The notes under the pieces: model-generated
What the model was told of the DNA's origin: nothing
The model's input: only the letters and a program-made list of their open reading frames with translations
Databases searched by the model: none
Position numbers and translations under genes: made by a program
NCBI GenBank assembly: GCA_005889275.1
Contig: VBFI01000076.1
Location: 1-32,939, forward strand
DNA: 32,939 nucleotides
From: Chloroflexota bacterium
GTDB taxonomy: Bacteria; Chloroflexota; Limnocylindria; P2-11E
Direction of reading: 5' to 3'
Shown: positions 7,616 to 15,143 of the stretch, in pieces
Position numbering within the stretch: position 1 is the first letter of the stretch
Layout: every line of letters begins with the position of its first letter

Positions 7616-9121
7616 TCAGGGAGATCCTGACGCGTCGACCGCCGGCTGCGCGCGGATCGTGATCCGCGAGTCGAGCACGGGGAGGCGCGGCCACCAGGCG
7701 GGCCACGTCTCGACGCCGCGGTAATCGAAGCCGCGAGCGGAGGTGATCCTGGCGATCTCGTCGAACGATCTGCCCGCGAGCGCCGCGGTGAGCGCTCCGT
7801 CGGGACGCGCGTACTGGAGGGAACGCGCGCGGACGCGCCAGTGCACGCCGTCGTCGGCGACGGTCGGACCGATCACGAGGTCGACCTTGGCCGCGCTTCC
7901 CATGTCGATCGCCTTGTCCGGCACTTCCTTCCCGAGACGGTTCAGCGCGGTCGCGCGAGGCTCGGCCGAGGGAACGCTGTACGCGGTCGCGGTCCCGCTG
8001 ACCGTGAGCTCGAACGAGCCGACCGCGGGCTCTTCGCCGGCATCCTTGCCGACCACGTCCGACGCGGGCGTGATCGTCGTTCGCTTGACGACGGTTCCGT
8101 AGACGGTCCGGTTCGTCGCCTGTTTCTGCCAGTTCGGCACGAGCGCGTCGCCCGCCTTCTGCAATTCGGCGTCGCCGTTCTTCACGGCGTTGTCGTAGTC
8201 GGTCTGCGTGACCATCCAGATCTTCTTCGACTCGCCGCCGAGGGTCTCGACGAGATTCGTCACGGTGTAGTCGGTGGTCGGACTCCGCGTGATCTTGTTC
8301 GCGGCGACGTTGCCGCGGGGGCCCGTGTCCACCGCTTCGATGCTGATCGTGAGCCGGCTGATGAAGAGGATCGGGAAGAGCCCGCTTCTCGGGAGCGTCT
8401 TCTCCTCGGTCGTCTGGAAGCGGATCCCATCCGAGGTCTGGACGATGGTCCCTTTGGGGACGCGGATGTCGTTCGTCGTGGTGTTCGAGAACTGCTCGAC
8501 CCCGACCGCGCGGACCTCCTTCAGTCGTGAGCCGGTCGCCGTCGCCGAGAACTTCGTCGTCACGTCGCCACGCTGGGTCTGCGCGTCGGTGATGTCCCCA
8601 TTCGGTCCGGCGCGCAGGTCGTACTCGTACGGCCCGACGGGCGACGTGGCCGGCGCGACGACGACCGTCGCCTGCGGCGCGACCACGGCCATGAGGATCG
8701 CGCCGGCGGCGACGAGCGCCGCGAAGACGGCGAGCCCTCGCCCGAACGACATCCCGCCGCGCGGGCCGACGGCGGCGATCGTCGCGAGAGCGGCACGGCG
8801 GGCCTCGCCGAGCCGCTCCGTCGAGTCGAGCTCATGTCGCTCCAGCGCCGCGAGGCTCGCGAACGCCCGGAGATGCACCGATGCCGCGAGCGAGCGGGCC
8901 CGCGCGTCCGACGAAACGAAGACGAGGCGGCGGTCCTTCGCGCGCCGCTTCAGCACGTCGAGGAAGACCGCGTTCCGGGCGATCGGCGCGCCCGTGGCCA
9001 CGACGAGGGCGACGTCCTGGCCCGGCTGCGTGACGGCGACGCGCGCAGCCGCCTCCAGCACGGTGGCGTCGGCCCCCAGGTCGACGATCGCCCGGCCGGG
9101 CGGCGCCGCCGCGACGGTCAC
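7616..9121 (-). CDS. Membrane-anchored baseplate J-like protein
   Basis: 501 residues. Residues 1 to about 120 form a predicted cytoplasmic Rossmann-like domain (VALVVATGAPIARN, KRRAKDRRLVFVSSDARARSLAA). A single membrane helix follows (about 129-155). The remaining 340 or so residues are extracytoplasmic and resemble the baseplate J / gp47 family as annotated in many Chloroflexota: FSNTTTNDIRVPKGTIVQTSDGI, FQTTEEKTLP, and IEAVDTGPRGNVAANKIT, the last close to the family's 'V.A...G..GNV' signature. There is no phage context. GTG 9121 overlaps the upstream FtsA-like stop as GTGA, so the two are made together. I infer a cell-envelope structural or adhesion role. The function is unknown, and the family name is from recall of motif style. 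Confidence 0.72.
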   Translation of the reverse strand: MTVAAAPPGRAIVDLGADATVLEAAARVAVTQPGQDVALVVATGAPIARNAVFLDVLKRRAKDRRLVFVSSDARARSLAASVHLRAFASLAALERHELDSTERLGEARRAALATIAAVGPRGGMSFGRGLAVFAALVAAGAILMAVVAPQATVVVAPATSPVGPYEYDLRAGPNGDITDAQTQRGDVTTKFSATATGSRLKEVRAVGVEQFSNTTTNDIRVPKGTIVQTSDGIRFQTTEEKTLPRSGLFPILFISRLTISIEAVDTGPRGNVAANKITRSPTTDYTVTNLVETLGGESKKIWMVTQTDYDNAVKNGDAELQKAGDALVPNWQKQATNRTVYGTVVKRTTITPASDVVGKDAGEEPAVGSFELTVSGTATAYSVPSAEPRATALNRLGKEVPDKAIDMGSAAKVDLVIGPTVADDGVHWRVRARSLQYARPDGALTAALAGRSFDEIARITSARGFDYRGVETWPAWWPRLPVLDSRITIRAQPAVDASGSP

Positions 9122-10191
9122 GCGTACACCTCGGACGCCAGGGCGGCGGCGCCCACCGCGACGAGGTCCTCGGCGTGGACCGGAACGTCGGAGAAGACGC
9201 GGCCGGTGATCCCGGGGTTGAGCGGACCGATGCGGGGCGCGGCGCCGCGAGCGGTCTGCACGATCTCGCGGAGCGCGTTCGGGAGGGCGAGTAGCGTCTC
9301 CGGGACCCCGACGAAGAGCCATCGCTCGGGAGCCGGAGCGTCCTGCGACCGGAGGGGCAGCGCCACGCACTCCGCCCACACGCGGGCGTCTTCGTCGCGC
9401 GTCGCCTCGCGGGCGGCGAGCACGTCGCGCCCGAGGCCGAACACTCGCGTGCCGAGGACCCGCCGCTCACGGATCACCGCGATGGCTGTGACGTCCGCGC
9501 CGAGGCGGACGATCCCCGCCTCGGCGATCCCGGATTCGGCCACCAGACGCGCGAGCGCGTAGATGCCCGAGACGGCGGTCGCCCGGCGGCGCGAGGAGCC
9601 CATCGTCGCGAGCGCCGCGCCCGAGAGCACGAGCGGCGCGACCGCGACGTCGGTGTGGACCTCGAGCGAGCGGCCGTGGTAACCGATGAGGGATTCGAGC
9701 GGGCGGCCGTCCAGCACCAGCGAAGAGACCTCGTCCGCGAGGCGCGCCGTGGCGACGCCACGCAGCGCCGGATCCTCGTCCACTTCGGTCTGCGCGTGAC
9801 GGGCCGCGTCGTCGCGCGCTTCGCGGAGCGCACGGTCGATCTCGGCTCTGGTGATCGGCGCGGCCGAAGCCTCCCGCTCGAACGGCGTGCTGACGTGATA
9901 GGTCCGCACGTCGTCGCCATCGATCGCGATGACCGCCCGATCGCTGGCGGTCCCGCGCTCGGCCGCCGCCACGGCGGCGCCGAGCGCGTCGCTTACCGCC
10001 GGAGGGTCCACGACCAGCCCGCCGACGATGGCGTCGCGGGGGACGGCGGTCTCCGCGCGACCGATCACCCGAAGCCGCCCCGACTCCGCGCGCGCCACCA
10101 CCACACGAGCCGCGCCGGCCGCCAGCTCGACGCCCGTCACGCGGGGCCCCGCGGGAGCCTCGCGCGAGCGCTCCCTAGCCACGACTCCCAT
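9118..10191 (-). CDS. FtsA/PilM-like protein of the actin-like ATPase fold, probably degenerate
   Basis: 357 residues resembling FtsA/PilM. There is an N-terminal phosphate-1-like strand turn (VTGVELAAGAARVVVARAE, 18-36). An SHS2/1C-like region follows (AIVGGLVVDPPAVSDALGAA, VIAIDGDDVRTYHV), then a charged helix (ITRAEIDRALREARDDAARH). A second phosphate loop equivalent (IVRLGADVTAIAVI, 227-240) and an adenosine-loop-like segment (WLFVGVPETLLALPNAL) complete the pattern. Key acidic residues are replaced: Glu for Asp in motif 1, no Asp at the start of motif 2, and no GG in the adenosine motif. ATP use is therefore doubtful. ATG 10191 lies 17 nt inside the alaS 3' end. It overlaps the baseplate J-like gene, so a membrane-anchoring or scaffold role for that partner is likely by analogy with PilM-PilN. 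Family assignment is moderate. Confidence 0.62.
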   Translation of the reverse strand: MGVVARERSREAPAGPRVTGVELAAGAARVVVARAESGRLRVIGRAETAVPRDAIVGGLVVDPPAVSDALGAAVAAAERGTASDRAVIAIDGDDVRTYHVSTPFEREASAAPITRAEIDRALREARDDAARHAQTEVDEDPALRGVATARLADEVSSLVLDGRPLESLIGYHGRSLEVHTDVAVAPLVLSGAALATMGSSRRRATAVSGIYALARLVAESGIAEAGIVRLGADVTAIAVIRERRVLGTRVFGLGRDVLAAREATRDEDARVWAECVALPLRSQDAPAPERWLFVGVPETLLALPNALREIVQTARGAAPRIGPLNPGITGRVFSDVPVHAEDLVAVGAAALASEVYA

Positions 10192-12826
10192 TCAAACGCT
10201 CGCGGACGGCCGCGCGTGCTGCGCTCACCGCCTCGGGGATCCGCGCGGGCGCGCGACCGCCCGCCGAAGCGCTCTCCGGGCGGCCGCCGCCTCGCCCCTC
10301 GATGATCGCCTCCACCGAGTGGATGATCGCGTTCGCGTCCACGGCCGCGGAAAGGTCCTTCGTGACCGTCATGAAGAGGGTCGCCCGTTCGCCGCGCGCC
10401 CCGCCGAGGATCACCACACCGCTCGTCAGACCTTCCTTCAGGCGGTCCGAGAGCTTCTTCAGCTGATCGAGATCGGCGTCGCCCACGTTCTGCGCGATGA
10501 TCCGTGCGGCGCCGATCTGCTCAGCCTTCGCGAGCAGCGACTGGGCGATCGCGTCGACGCCGGTCCGCTGCATCGTGACGAGCTCCTTTTCGAGACGTTC
10601 GCGGGACTCCTGGAGCTGCGCGACCGCTTCGGGGAGCCGCGCCGGCGCGACGCGCAGCGCGGCCGCGGCGCGGGCGGTCCGATCGCGGAGCTCGCGCACC
10701 TCGCGGAGCGCTCCGAGCCCGGTCACGGCCTCGATGCGCCGGACGCCGGCGCCGATCGACTCCTCCTTCGTGATCAGGAAGAGCCCGATGTCGCCGGTGC
10801 AGTGGCAGTGCGTCCCGCCGCACAGCTCGCGTGACGGACCGGCCTCCACGACGCGGACCTGATCGGTGTACTTCTCGTCGAAGAGGTGCATCGCGCCGGA
10901 GGCGAGGGCTTCCTGGAGCGGCATGACGCGGGCGTGCACGTCGGCGTTCTCGAGGATCGCGGCGTTCACCTGGTCCTCGACCTCCTGCAGCTCTTCGGCG
11001 GAGAGGGCCCGGTTGAACGTGAAGTCGAATCGCAGGCTCGGCGCGTGCACGAGCGAGCCCGCCTGATGCACGTCCTCGCCGAACATCCTCCGCAGGATCG
11101 CGTGCAGCAGGTGTGTCGCGGTGTGGTTGCGCATCGTGTCGCGCCTGAGCTCGGGATCGACCCGGGCGTGCGCGGCGGCACCGGTGCGGAGCACGCCGTC
11201 GACGACCTTCGCGCTCATCACGATGACGCCCGGCGCGGCCGTCTGGGTGTCGGCGACCATCGCGCGACCCTCATCGCTGGTGATGTCGCCGCGGTCCCCG
11301 ACCTGGCCGCCGCCCTCCGGATAGAAAGGAGTGCGGTCGAGGACGATCTCGACGTCGTCTCCTTCGTTCGCGACGTCCACGCGGGTCCCGCCGACCGCGA
11401 GCGAGACGATCCGCGCCTCGGTCTCGAGCTCGTCGTAACCGGTGAACTCGCTGCGCAGGCCCTCGCGCTCCCGCAGATTCGAGTAGAACTGGCCGAAGCG
11501 CATGACGTCCTGCGAGAACTTGGCGGTCGCGCGGGAGCGGCTCCGCTGAGCCTCGAGGAGCCGCCGGAAACCCGTTTCGTCGATCTGGAGCCCGGCGGTC
11601 GCGGCGATCTCCCGCGTCATCTCGAGGGGGAACCCGAACGTGTCGAAGAGGCGGAACGCCGTGTCGCCATCGATCCACGCGTAGCCGGCGCCCTTCGCCG
11701 CCTCGATGGCCGCGCTGATCTGCTCGAGGCCGTTCTGCAGCGTCCGCTCGAACTTCGCCTCCTCTTCGCCGAGGATCTCGGGGATGCGATCGCGCGCGCG
11801 GGTGAGCTCGGGATACGGCTGCTGCATGTGCTTGACGACCTCGGTCCCGAGCATCGCGATGGCCCCCGTCTTCAGCCCGAGGCGTCGGGCGTGGAGGGCG
11901 GCGCGTCGGATGAGCCGTCGGAGAACATAACCACGCCACTCGTTCGAGGGCTGGATGCCGTCGGCGATGAGGAACGCGGCCGCGCGGGCGTGCTCCACGA
12001 CGATCCGGATGGAGCGGTCGGTCTGCGGGTCGGCTCCGTACGGCTTCCCGGAGAGCGACTCGACCTTCTTCACGTACGGCTGAAAGAGATCCGTGCGGTA
12101 TGTGTCGCCGGGCACGTTCTGCAGCACCTGCGCGATACGCTCGAGCCCGGCTCCCGTGTCGATGTTGCGTTTCGTGAGCGGCACGAGCGTGCCGTCGGCC
12201 TTGCGGTCGTACTGCTGGAAGACGAAGTTCCAGATCTCCAGGTAGCGTCCGCAGCTCTCCCCGGGATCGCAGTCGTGCTCGGGAACGCCCGGCTGCGGAC
12301 CCTTGTCGATGAACACCTCGCTGTCCGGTCCGCAGAGGCCGGTCGGCCCCGGCGCCCAGAAGTTGCTCTCGTCGCCGAGCCGGAAGACCTTCTCCGGCGG
12401 GAGGAGCGCGAGCGTCTTCGTCCAGATCTCGTAGGCCTCGTCGTCGCTCGTGTGCACGGTCGCGACGAGCTTCGTGCCGTCGAAGCCGAAGACCTTCGTG
12501 AGCAGGTCCCAGCCCCAGGTGATCGCTTCTTTCTTCCAGTAGTCGCCGATCCCGAAATTGCCGAGCATCTCGAAGAACGTCTGGTGGTAGCCGTCCTCGC
12601 CGACCTGTTCGATGTCGGTCGCGCGGAACACCTTCTGGACCGCGACGATGCGCTTCGCCGGCGGCTGCTTGGTCCCCAGGAAGTACGGCACGAGCGGCTG
12701 CATCCCGGCGCTCGTGAAGAGGACGCTCGGGTCGTCCTTCAGGATCAGGGGCCAGCTGGGCATCCGGGTATGGCCCTTCTCCTCGAAGAACTTGATGAAT
12801 CGCTCGCGGATGCTCGCCGAGTCGAT
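10175..12826 (-). CDS. alaS: Alanyl-tRNA synthetase, apparent ATC start
   Basis: Charges tRNA-Ala and edits mischarged Ser/Gly. Class II core: DDPSVLFTSAGMQPLVPYF, motif 2 region VFRATDIEQVGEDGYHQTFFEMLG, WNFVFQQYDR, NIDTGAGLERIAQVLQ, and EWRGYVLRRLIRRA. The editing domain has HTATHLLHAIL (HxxxH) and CGGTHCHCTGDIG (CxxxH), followed by the C-Ala domain. The first ATG (12763) would remove the conserved N-terminal helix. Reading upstream in frame gives DSASIRERFIKFFEEKGHTR, preceded by ATC at 12826-12824, with AGGAGG (12840-12835) eight nt away and an in-frame stop just before. No ATG, GTG, TTG or CTG lies between. I therefore start at ATC, giving 883 residues; a sequence error changing ATG to ATC is the alternative. 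Confidence 0.93.
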   Translation of the reverse strand: MDSASIRERFIKFFEEKGHTRMPSWPLILKDDPSVLFTSAGMQPLVPYFLGTKQPPAKRIVAVQKVFRATDIEQVGEDGYHQTFFEMLGNFGIGDYWKKEAITWGWDLLTKVFGFDGTKLVATVHTSDDEAYEIWTKTLALLPPEKVFRLGDESNFWAPGPTGLCGPDSEVFIDKGPQPGVPEHDCDPGESCGRYLEIWNFVFQQYDRKADGTLVPLTKRNIDTGAGLERIAQVLQNVPGDTYRTDLFQPYVKKVESLSGKPYGADPQTDRSIRIVVEHARAAAFLIADGIQPSNEWRGYVLRRLIRRAALHARRLGLKTGAIAMLGTEVVKHMQQPYPELTRARDRIPEILGEEEAKFERTLQNGLEQISAAIEAAKGAGYAWIDGDTAFRLFDTFGFPLEMTREIAATAGLQIDETGFRRLLEAQRSRSRATAKFSQDVMRFGQFYSNLREREGLRSEFTGYDELETEARIVSLAVGGTRVDVANEGDDVEIVLDRTPFYPEGGGQVGDRGDITSDEGRAMVADTQTAAPGVIVMSAKVVDGVLRTGAAAHARVDPELRRDTMRNHTATHLLHAILRRMFGEDVHQAGSLVHAPSLRFDFTFNRALSAEELQEVEDQVNAAILENADVHARVMPLQEALASGAMHLFDEKYTDQVRVVEAGPSRELCGGTHCHCTGDIGLFLITKEESIGAGVRRIEAVTGLGALREVRELRDRTARAAAALRVAPARLPEAVAQLQESRERLEKELVTMQRTGVDAIAQSLLAKAEQIGAARIIAQNVGDADLDQLKKLSDRLKEGLTSGVVILGGARGERATLFMTVTKDLSAAVDANAIIHSVEAIIEGRGGGRPESASAGGRAPARIPEAVSAARAAVRERLNGSRG

Positions 12827-12834
12827 GTGTCTTC

Positions 12835-12840
12835 CCTCCT
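12835..12840 (-). promoter_or_regulatory. Strong Shine-Dalgarno sequence that decides the alaS start
   Basis: AGGAGG on the minus strand, eight nt before the ATC codon at 12826. It begins right after the T-rich tail of the terminator-like hairpin. It argues that initiation occurs here and not at the ATG 63 nt further in. Confidence 0.7.
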
Positions 12841-12879
12841 AAACGAAAACGCGGGGCGCCGCCCTCGGCTCCCCGCGTT
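12841..12879 (-). terminator. Intrinsic terminator-like hairpin between the YtxH-like gene and alaS
   Basis: On the minus strand, AACGCGGGG (12879-12871) pairs with CCCCGCGTT (12856-12848), a perfect 9-bp stem with a 14-nt loop. It is followed by a broken T-run reading TTTTCGTTT. It starts 24 nt after the stop of the YtxH-like gene and ends directly at the alaS Shine-Dalgarno sequence. It may terminate the upstream operon, attenuate read-through into alaS, or both. Confidence 0.65.
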
Positions 12880-12902
12880 CCCCGTTGCCTGAAAGTCTAG
12901 CG

Positions 12903-13169
12903 TCAGGACTGCTTGGCGGAGCCTCCTGCGGACGGGCCTCCCGATGCTCGACCGCTCTGGTCCCATTGCCGCTTAGCCTCGTCGATGAGCTCGCGGCCCT
13001 TCACGCCCGCGTCGTCGGCGAGCCTCGCGGCGATCTTCTGGAGATCGTCGTAACGCCGCTTCAGCTCATCGCTTCGCTGCCGGAGCTCGTCGCGCGTCAT
13101 GTCGCCGGTCCGCGGCGCGTAGAGCAGCGCGGCGACGGCGCCGGTGAGCAATCCCAAGATGAAGCCCAT
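12903..13169 (-). CDS. YtxH-like small membrane-associated protein
   Basis: 88 residues. The N-terminal MGFILGLLTGAVAALLYAPRTG matches the YtxH family pattern (glycine/alanine-rich hydrophobic helix followed by LxxPxxG). A charged, probably coiled helix follows (RDELRQRSDELKRRYDDLQKIA) and then a low-complexity Gly/Ser/Ala tail. YtxH proteins are small stress- or envelope-related proteins without a defined biochemical role. The ATG at 13169 is preceded by the Shine-Dalgarno-like AGAGGGGAG at good spacing. It is the last gene before the terminator-like hairpin. Confidence 0.8.
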   Translation of the reverse strand: MGFILGLLTGAVAALLYAPRTGDMTRDELRQRSDELKRRYDDLQKIAARLADDAGVKGRELIDEAKRQWDQSGRASGGPSAGGSAKQS

Positions 13170-13201
13170 TTTCGGTACTCCCCTCTGTTCGTCGTAAAAC
13201 G

Positions 13202-13459
13202 TTACCGCTTCGCCGGACCTTCCGCGACGGCCACGATCCCGGCCGCGACGAGCGCGCCGACCGCCGCGAGGAGCAGCTGCGCGTCGCCCATTACGCCGAC
13301 CGAAGCGCCGGCCAGCTCGCCGAGCGCCTGGGCGCTGGCCGCGGCGGCGGCCGCGAGCAGGATCGCGCTGCCGAGCGCGCGCGGCCGCCCAAATACGGCG
13401 CGAACGCCTGCCGGAACGCCGATCGCGACAAGGCCGAGGACGATGAGCGCGGGCGGCAC
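13202..13459 (-). CDS. Small hydrophobic membrane protein, unknown
   Basis: 85 residues, almost entirely hydrophobic, with about three possible membrane helices: ALIVLGLVAIGVPAGVRAVF, AILLAAAAAASAQALGELA, and LLLAAVGALVAAGIVAVA. The GTG start at 13459 directly follows the stop of the upstream glycosyltransferase-like gene (TGAGTG). I do not recognise the family. It could be an accessory membrane subunit of its upstream neighbour, or a piece of that protein separated by a frameshift, because the neighbour ends in a membrane-protein-like context. Confidence 0.6.
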   Translation of the reverse strand: MPPALIVLGLVAIGVPAGVRAVFGRPRALGSAILLAAAAAASAQALGELAGASVGVMGDAQLLLAAVGALVAAGIVAVAEGPAKR

Positions 13460-14563
13460 TCAGGACGAGCGCCGCGGCGCCGCGAAGATCGTGAGCGCGC
13501 CGAACCGGCGCGCCCGCTCCACGACGAGGTCCCCGAGCGGCATCCGCGCGACGGCGGCGAAGGCGAAGAGCGGCAGGAGGAAGAAGTAGGAGAATACGCC
13601 CCCGCTCGTCGAGAGGAAGACGACGCCCGCGCCCCGAGGGAACATCGGCTCGACCAGGGGCGTAAGGACGCCCTGGAGCCAGGCCCCAGCGTCGTGCAGC
13701 AGGAAGGGGGCGTTCGTGACCGCAAAGACGCCGGCGGCGATGGCGCCGTCCCGGAGCGCGGCGCGCCAGCCGCGCTCGGTGGCGACCGCGATCAGGTAGT
13801 AGGGCGCGAAGAACCATGCGATCTGCTTCGTCGCGACCGCCAGGCCGAAGGGGATCGCCGCCCACGAACGGTCACGCCAGATCCACGCGATCACGAGCGG
13901 GAGCGCGTAGAGCAGGTCGGAGCTCCCGCCGACGGTGAACGCGGCGAGGCTGGCCGCGCCGAGGAGACCGGTGAGGAAGAAGGGACGGAGTCCGGAGGGC
14001 GCGCGCCACAGGATGAGCGCCATCGCCGCGAGAAGACAGGCGACATAGAGATAGTTCGTGTCGATCCCCGCCGTCACGAAGGGGATGAGCAGCAGGAACG
14101 ACAGCGCGGGGTAGCTCGGCCGCCAGACGAATTCATCGTTCGTGCCGTCGCCGCGAGAACGCAGCGCCCAGGCCGCGTCCATCTCGTCGTCGCTCGGGTA
14201 GACCACGTCGTTCGCGAAGAGTCCGCGCCGAAGCGGCGTCGTACGATCGGGTCCGATCCGCAGGCCGCTGTAGCAGGCGAAGAGATCGAGATCGCGATAG
14301 GGGTCGCGGCCCTCGACCACGAGGCGGGCGGCGCACTCGTTGAGCGCGATCGCGTCGTTGTGGTACGGCGTCCAGTCGTAGGAGTGCTTCCGCGGCATGT
14401 CGATGAGCCAGGAGAAGCTCACGAGGGCCATGACGCAGACGAACGCCCACACCGCGCGGAGGGGCCAGACCCGGCCGGTCGTCGTCGCCGCGTCGCCACG
14501 ACCCGTCCCGCGGAGGGCGAGGGCGAGCATGACGATCGCCGCGGCGAGGACGAGCGCCCGCAC
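13460..14563 (-). CDS. Multi-pass membrane protein, GT-C / GT87-like glycosyltransferase candidate
   Basis: 367 residues with roughly eight or more membrane helices. After the first helices comes an extracytoplasmic loop, HNDAIALNECAARLVVEGRDPY. This fits the pattern of polyprenyl-phosphate-sugar-dependent GT-C enzymes (acidic residue in loop 1, then 'G.dPY'), as in the DUF2029/GT87 group. Later segments include FGLAVATKQIAWFFAPYYLI and NAPFLLHDAGAWLQGVL, also typical. The start is GTG 14563, three nt after the stop of the duplicated mnmA fragment. The acceptor and sugar cannot be deduced. No other envelope polysaccharide genes adjoin it. Confidence 0.72.
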   Translation of the reverse strand: MRALVLAAAIVMLALALRGTGRGDAATTTGRVWPLRAVWAFVCVMALVSFSWLIDMPRKHSYDWTPYHNDAIALNECAARLVVEGRDPYRDLDLFACYSGLRIGPDRTTPLRRGLFANDVVYPSDDEMDAAWALRSRGDGTNDEFVWRPSYPALSFLLLIPFVTAGIDTNYLYVACLLAAMALILWRAPSGLRPFFLTGLLGAASLAAFTVGGSSDLLYALPLVIAWIWRDRSWAAIPFGLAVATKQIAWFFAPYYLIAVATERGWRAALRDGAIAAGVFAVTNAPFLLHDAGAWLQGVLTPLVEPMFPRGAGVVFLSTSGGVFSYFFLLPLFAFAAVARMPLGDLVVERARRFGALTIFAAPRRSS

Positions 14564-14843
14564 GCGCTAGCGGAGCGCGGGCTTTACCACGCCGCCGCCG
14601 ATCACCTCGTCGCCGTCGTAGAAGACGGCCGCCTGGCCCGGCGCCACGAGCGCGGGCGAGGCGAGCTCGAGCGTGGCGTCGTTGCCGCTCACGCGCACCG
14701 CCGCGGCAAGCGGGGTGCCGCGGTAACGGAGGACCGCCGTCGTCGTGAACTCGTCTGACGGTGCCGCGCCCGCCACGAAGCGGACGTCGCCGAGGTCGTA
14801 CGACGTGCGAGTCACCTGCTCCTTGGTCCCGATGACCGCCGCG
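14548..14843. repeat. Direct repeat, copy of the mnmA 3' end
   Basis: 296-bp perfect copy of 14848-15143, offset exactly 300 bp, with AGAC between the copies. It contains the last 92 or so codons of mnmA, its stop, and the first 16 nt of the glycosyltransferase-like gene. Confidence 0.97.
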
Positions 14844-14863
14844 AGACGGACGAGCGCCCGCAC
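14567..14863 (-). pseudogene. Chimeric fragment: five codons of the GT-like gene joined to a copy of the mnmA C terminus
   Basis: A 98-codon frame created by the 300-bp duplication. It begins GTG with MRALV, the first five residues of the downstream glycosyltransferase-like gene. It then crosses the joint and continues in frame through VIGTKEQVTRTSYDLG to the MnmA end KPALR and stop. It carries only the MnmA C-terminal beta-barrel domain and none of the catalytic residues. If the duplication is real it could be translated, since it has the start context of the next gene, but it should have no thiolase activity. Confidence 0.75.
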
Positions 14864-15143
14864 GCGCTAGCGGAGCGCGGGCTTTACCACGCCGCCGCCG
14901 ATCACCTCGTCGCCGTCGTAGAAGACGGCCGCCTGGCCCGGCGCCACGAGCGCGGGCGAGGCGAGCTCGAGCGTGGCGTCGTTGCCGCTCACGCGCACCG
15001 CCGCGGCAAGCGGGGTGCCGCGGTAACGGAGGACCGCCGTCGTCGTGAACTCGTCTGACGGTGCCGCGCCCGCCACGAAGCGGACGTCGCCGAGGTCGTA
15101 CGACGTGCGAGTCACCTGCTCCTTGGTCCCGATGACCGCCGCG
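14848..15143. repeat. Direct repeat, the mnmA 3' end in its own gene
   Basis: Matches 14548-14843 without a difference. This copy is continuous with the rest of mnmA. It is followed on the minus strand by only a 5-codon beginning of the glycosyltransferase-like gene, where the duplication joint falls. Confidence 0.97.

Noticed and set aside
7616-10191. Prophage or contractile injection system implied by the baseplate J-like protein
   Set aside because: No sheath, tube, spike, tape-measure or AAA+ genes are nearby. The protein has a membrane helix and sits among housekeeping genes.
12841-12903. T-box riboswitch controlling alaS
   Set aside because: The hairpin before alaS invited this idea, but only about 76 nt separate alaS from the upstream stop. 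There is no Stem I, and no AGGGTGGNACCGCG-type antiterminator sequence is present.
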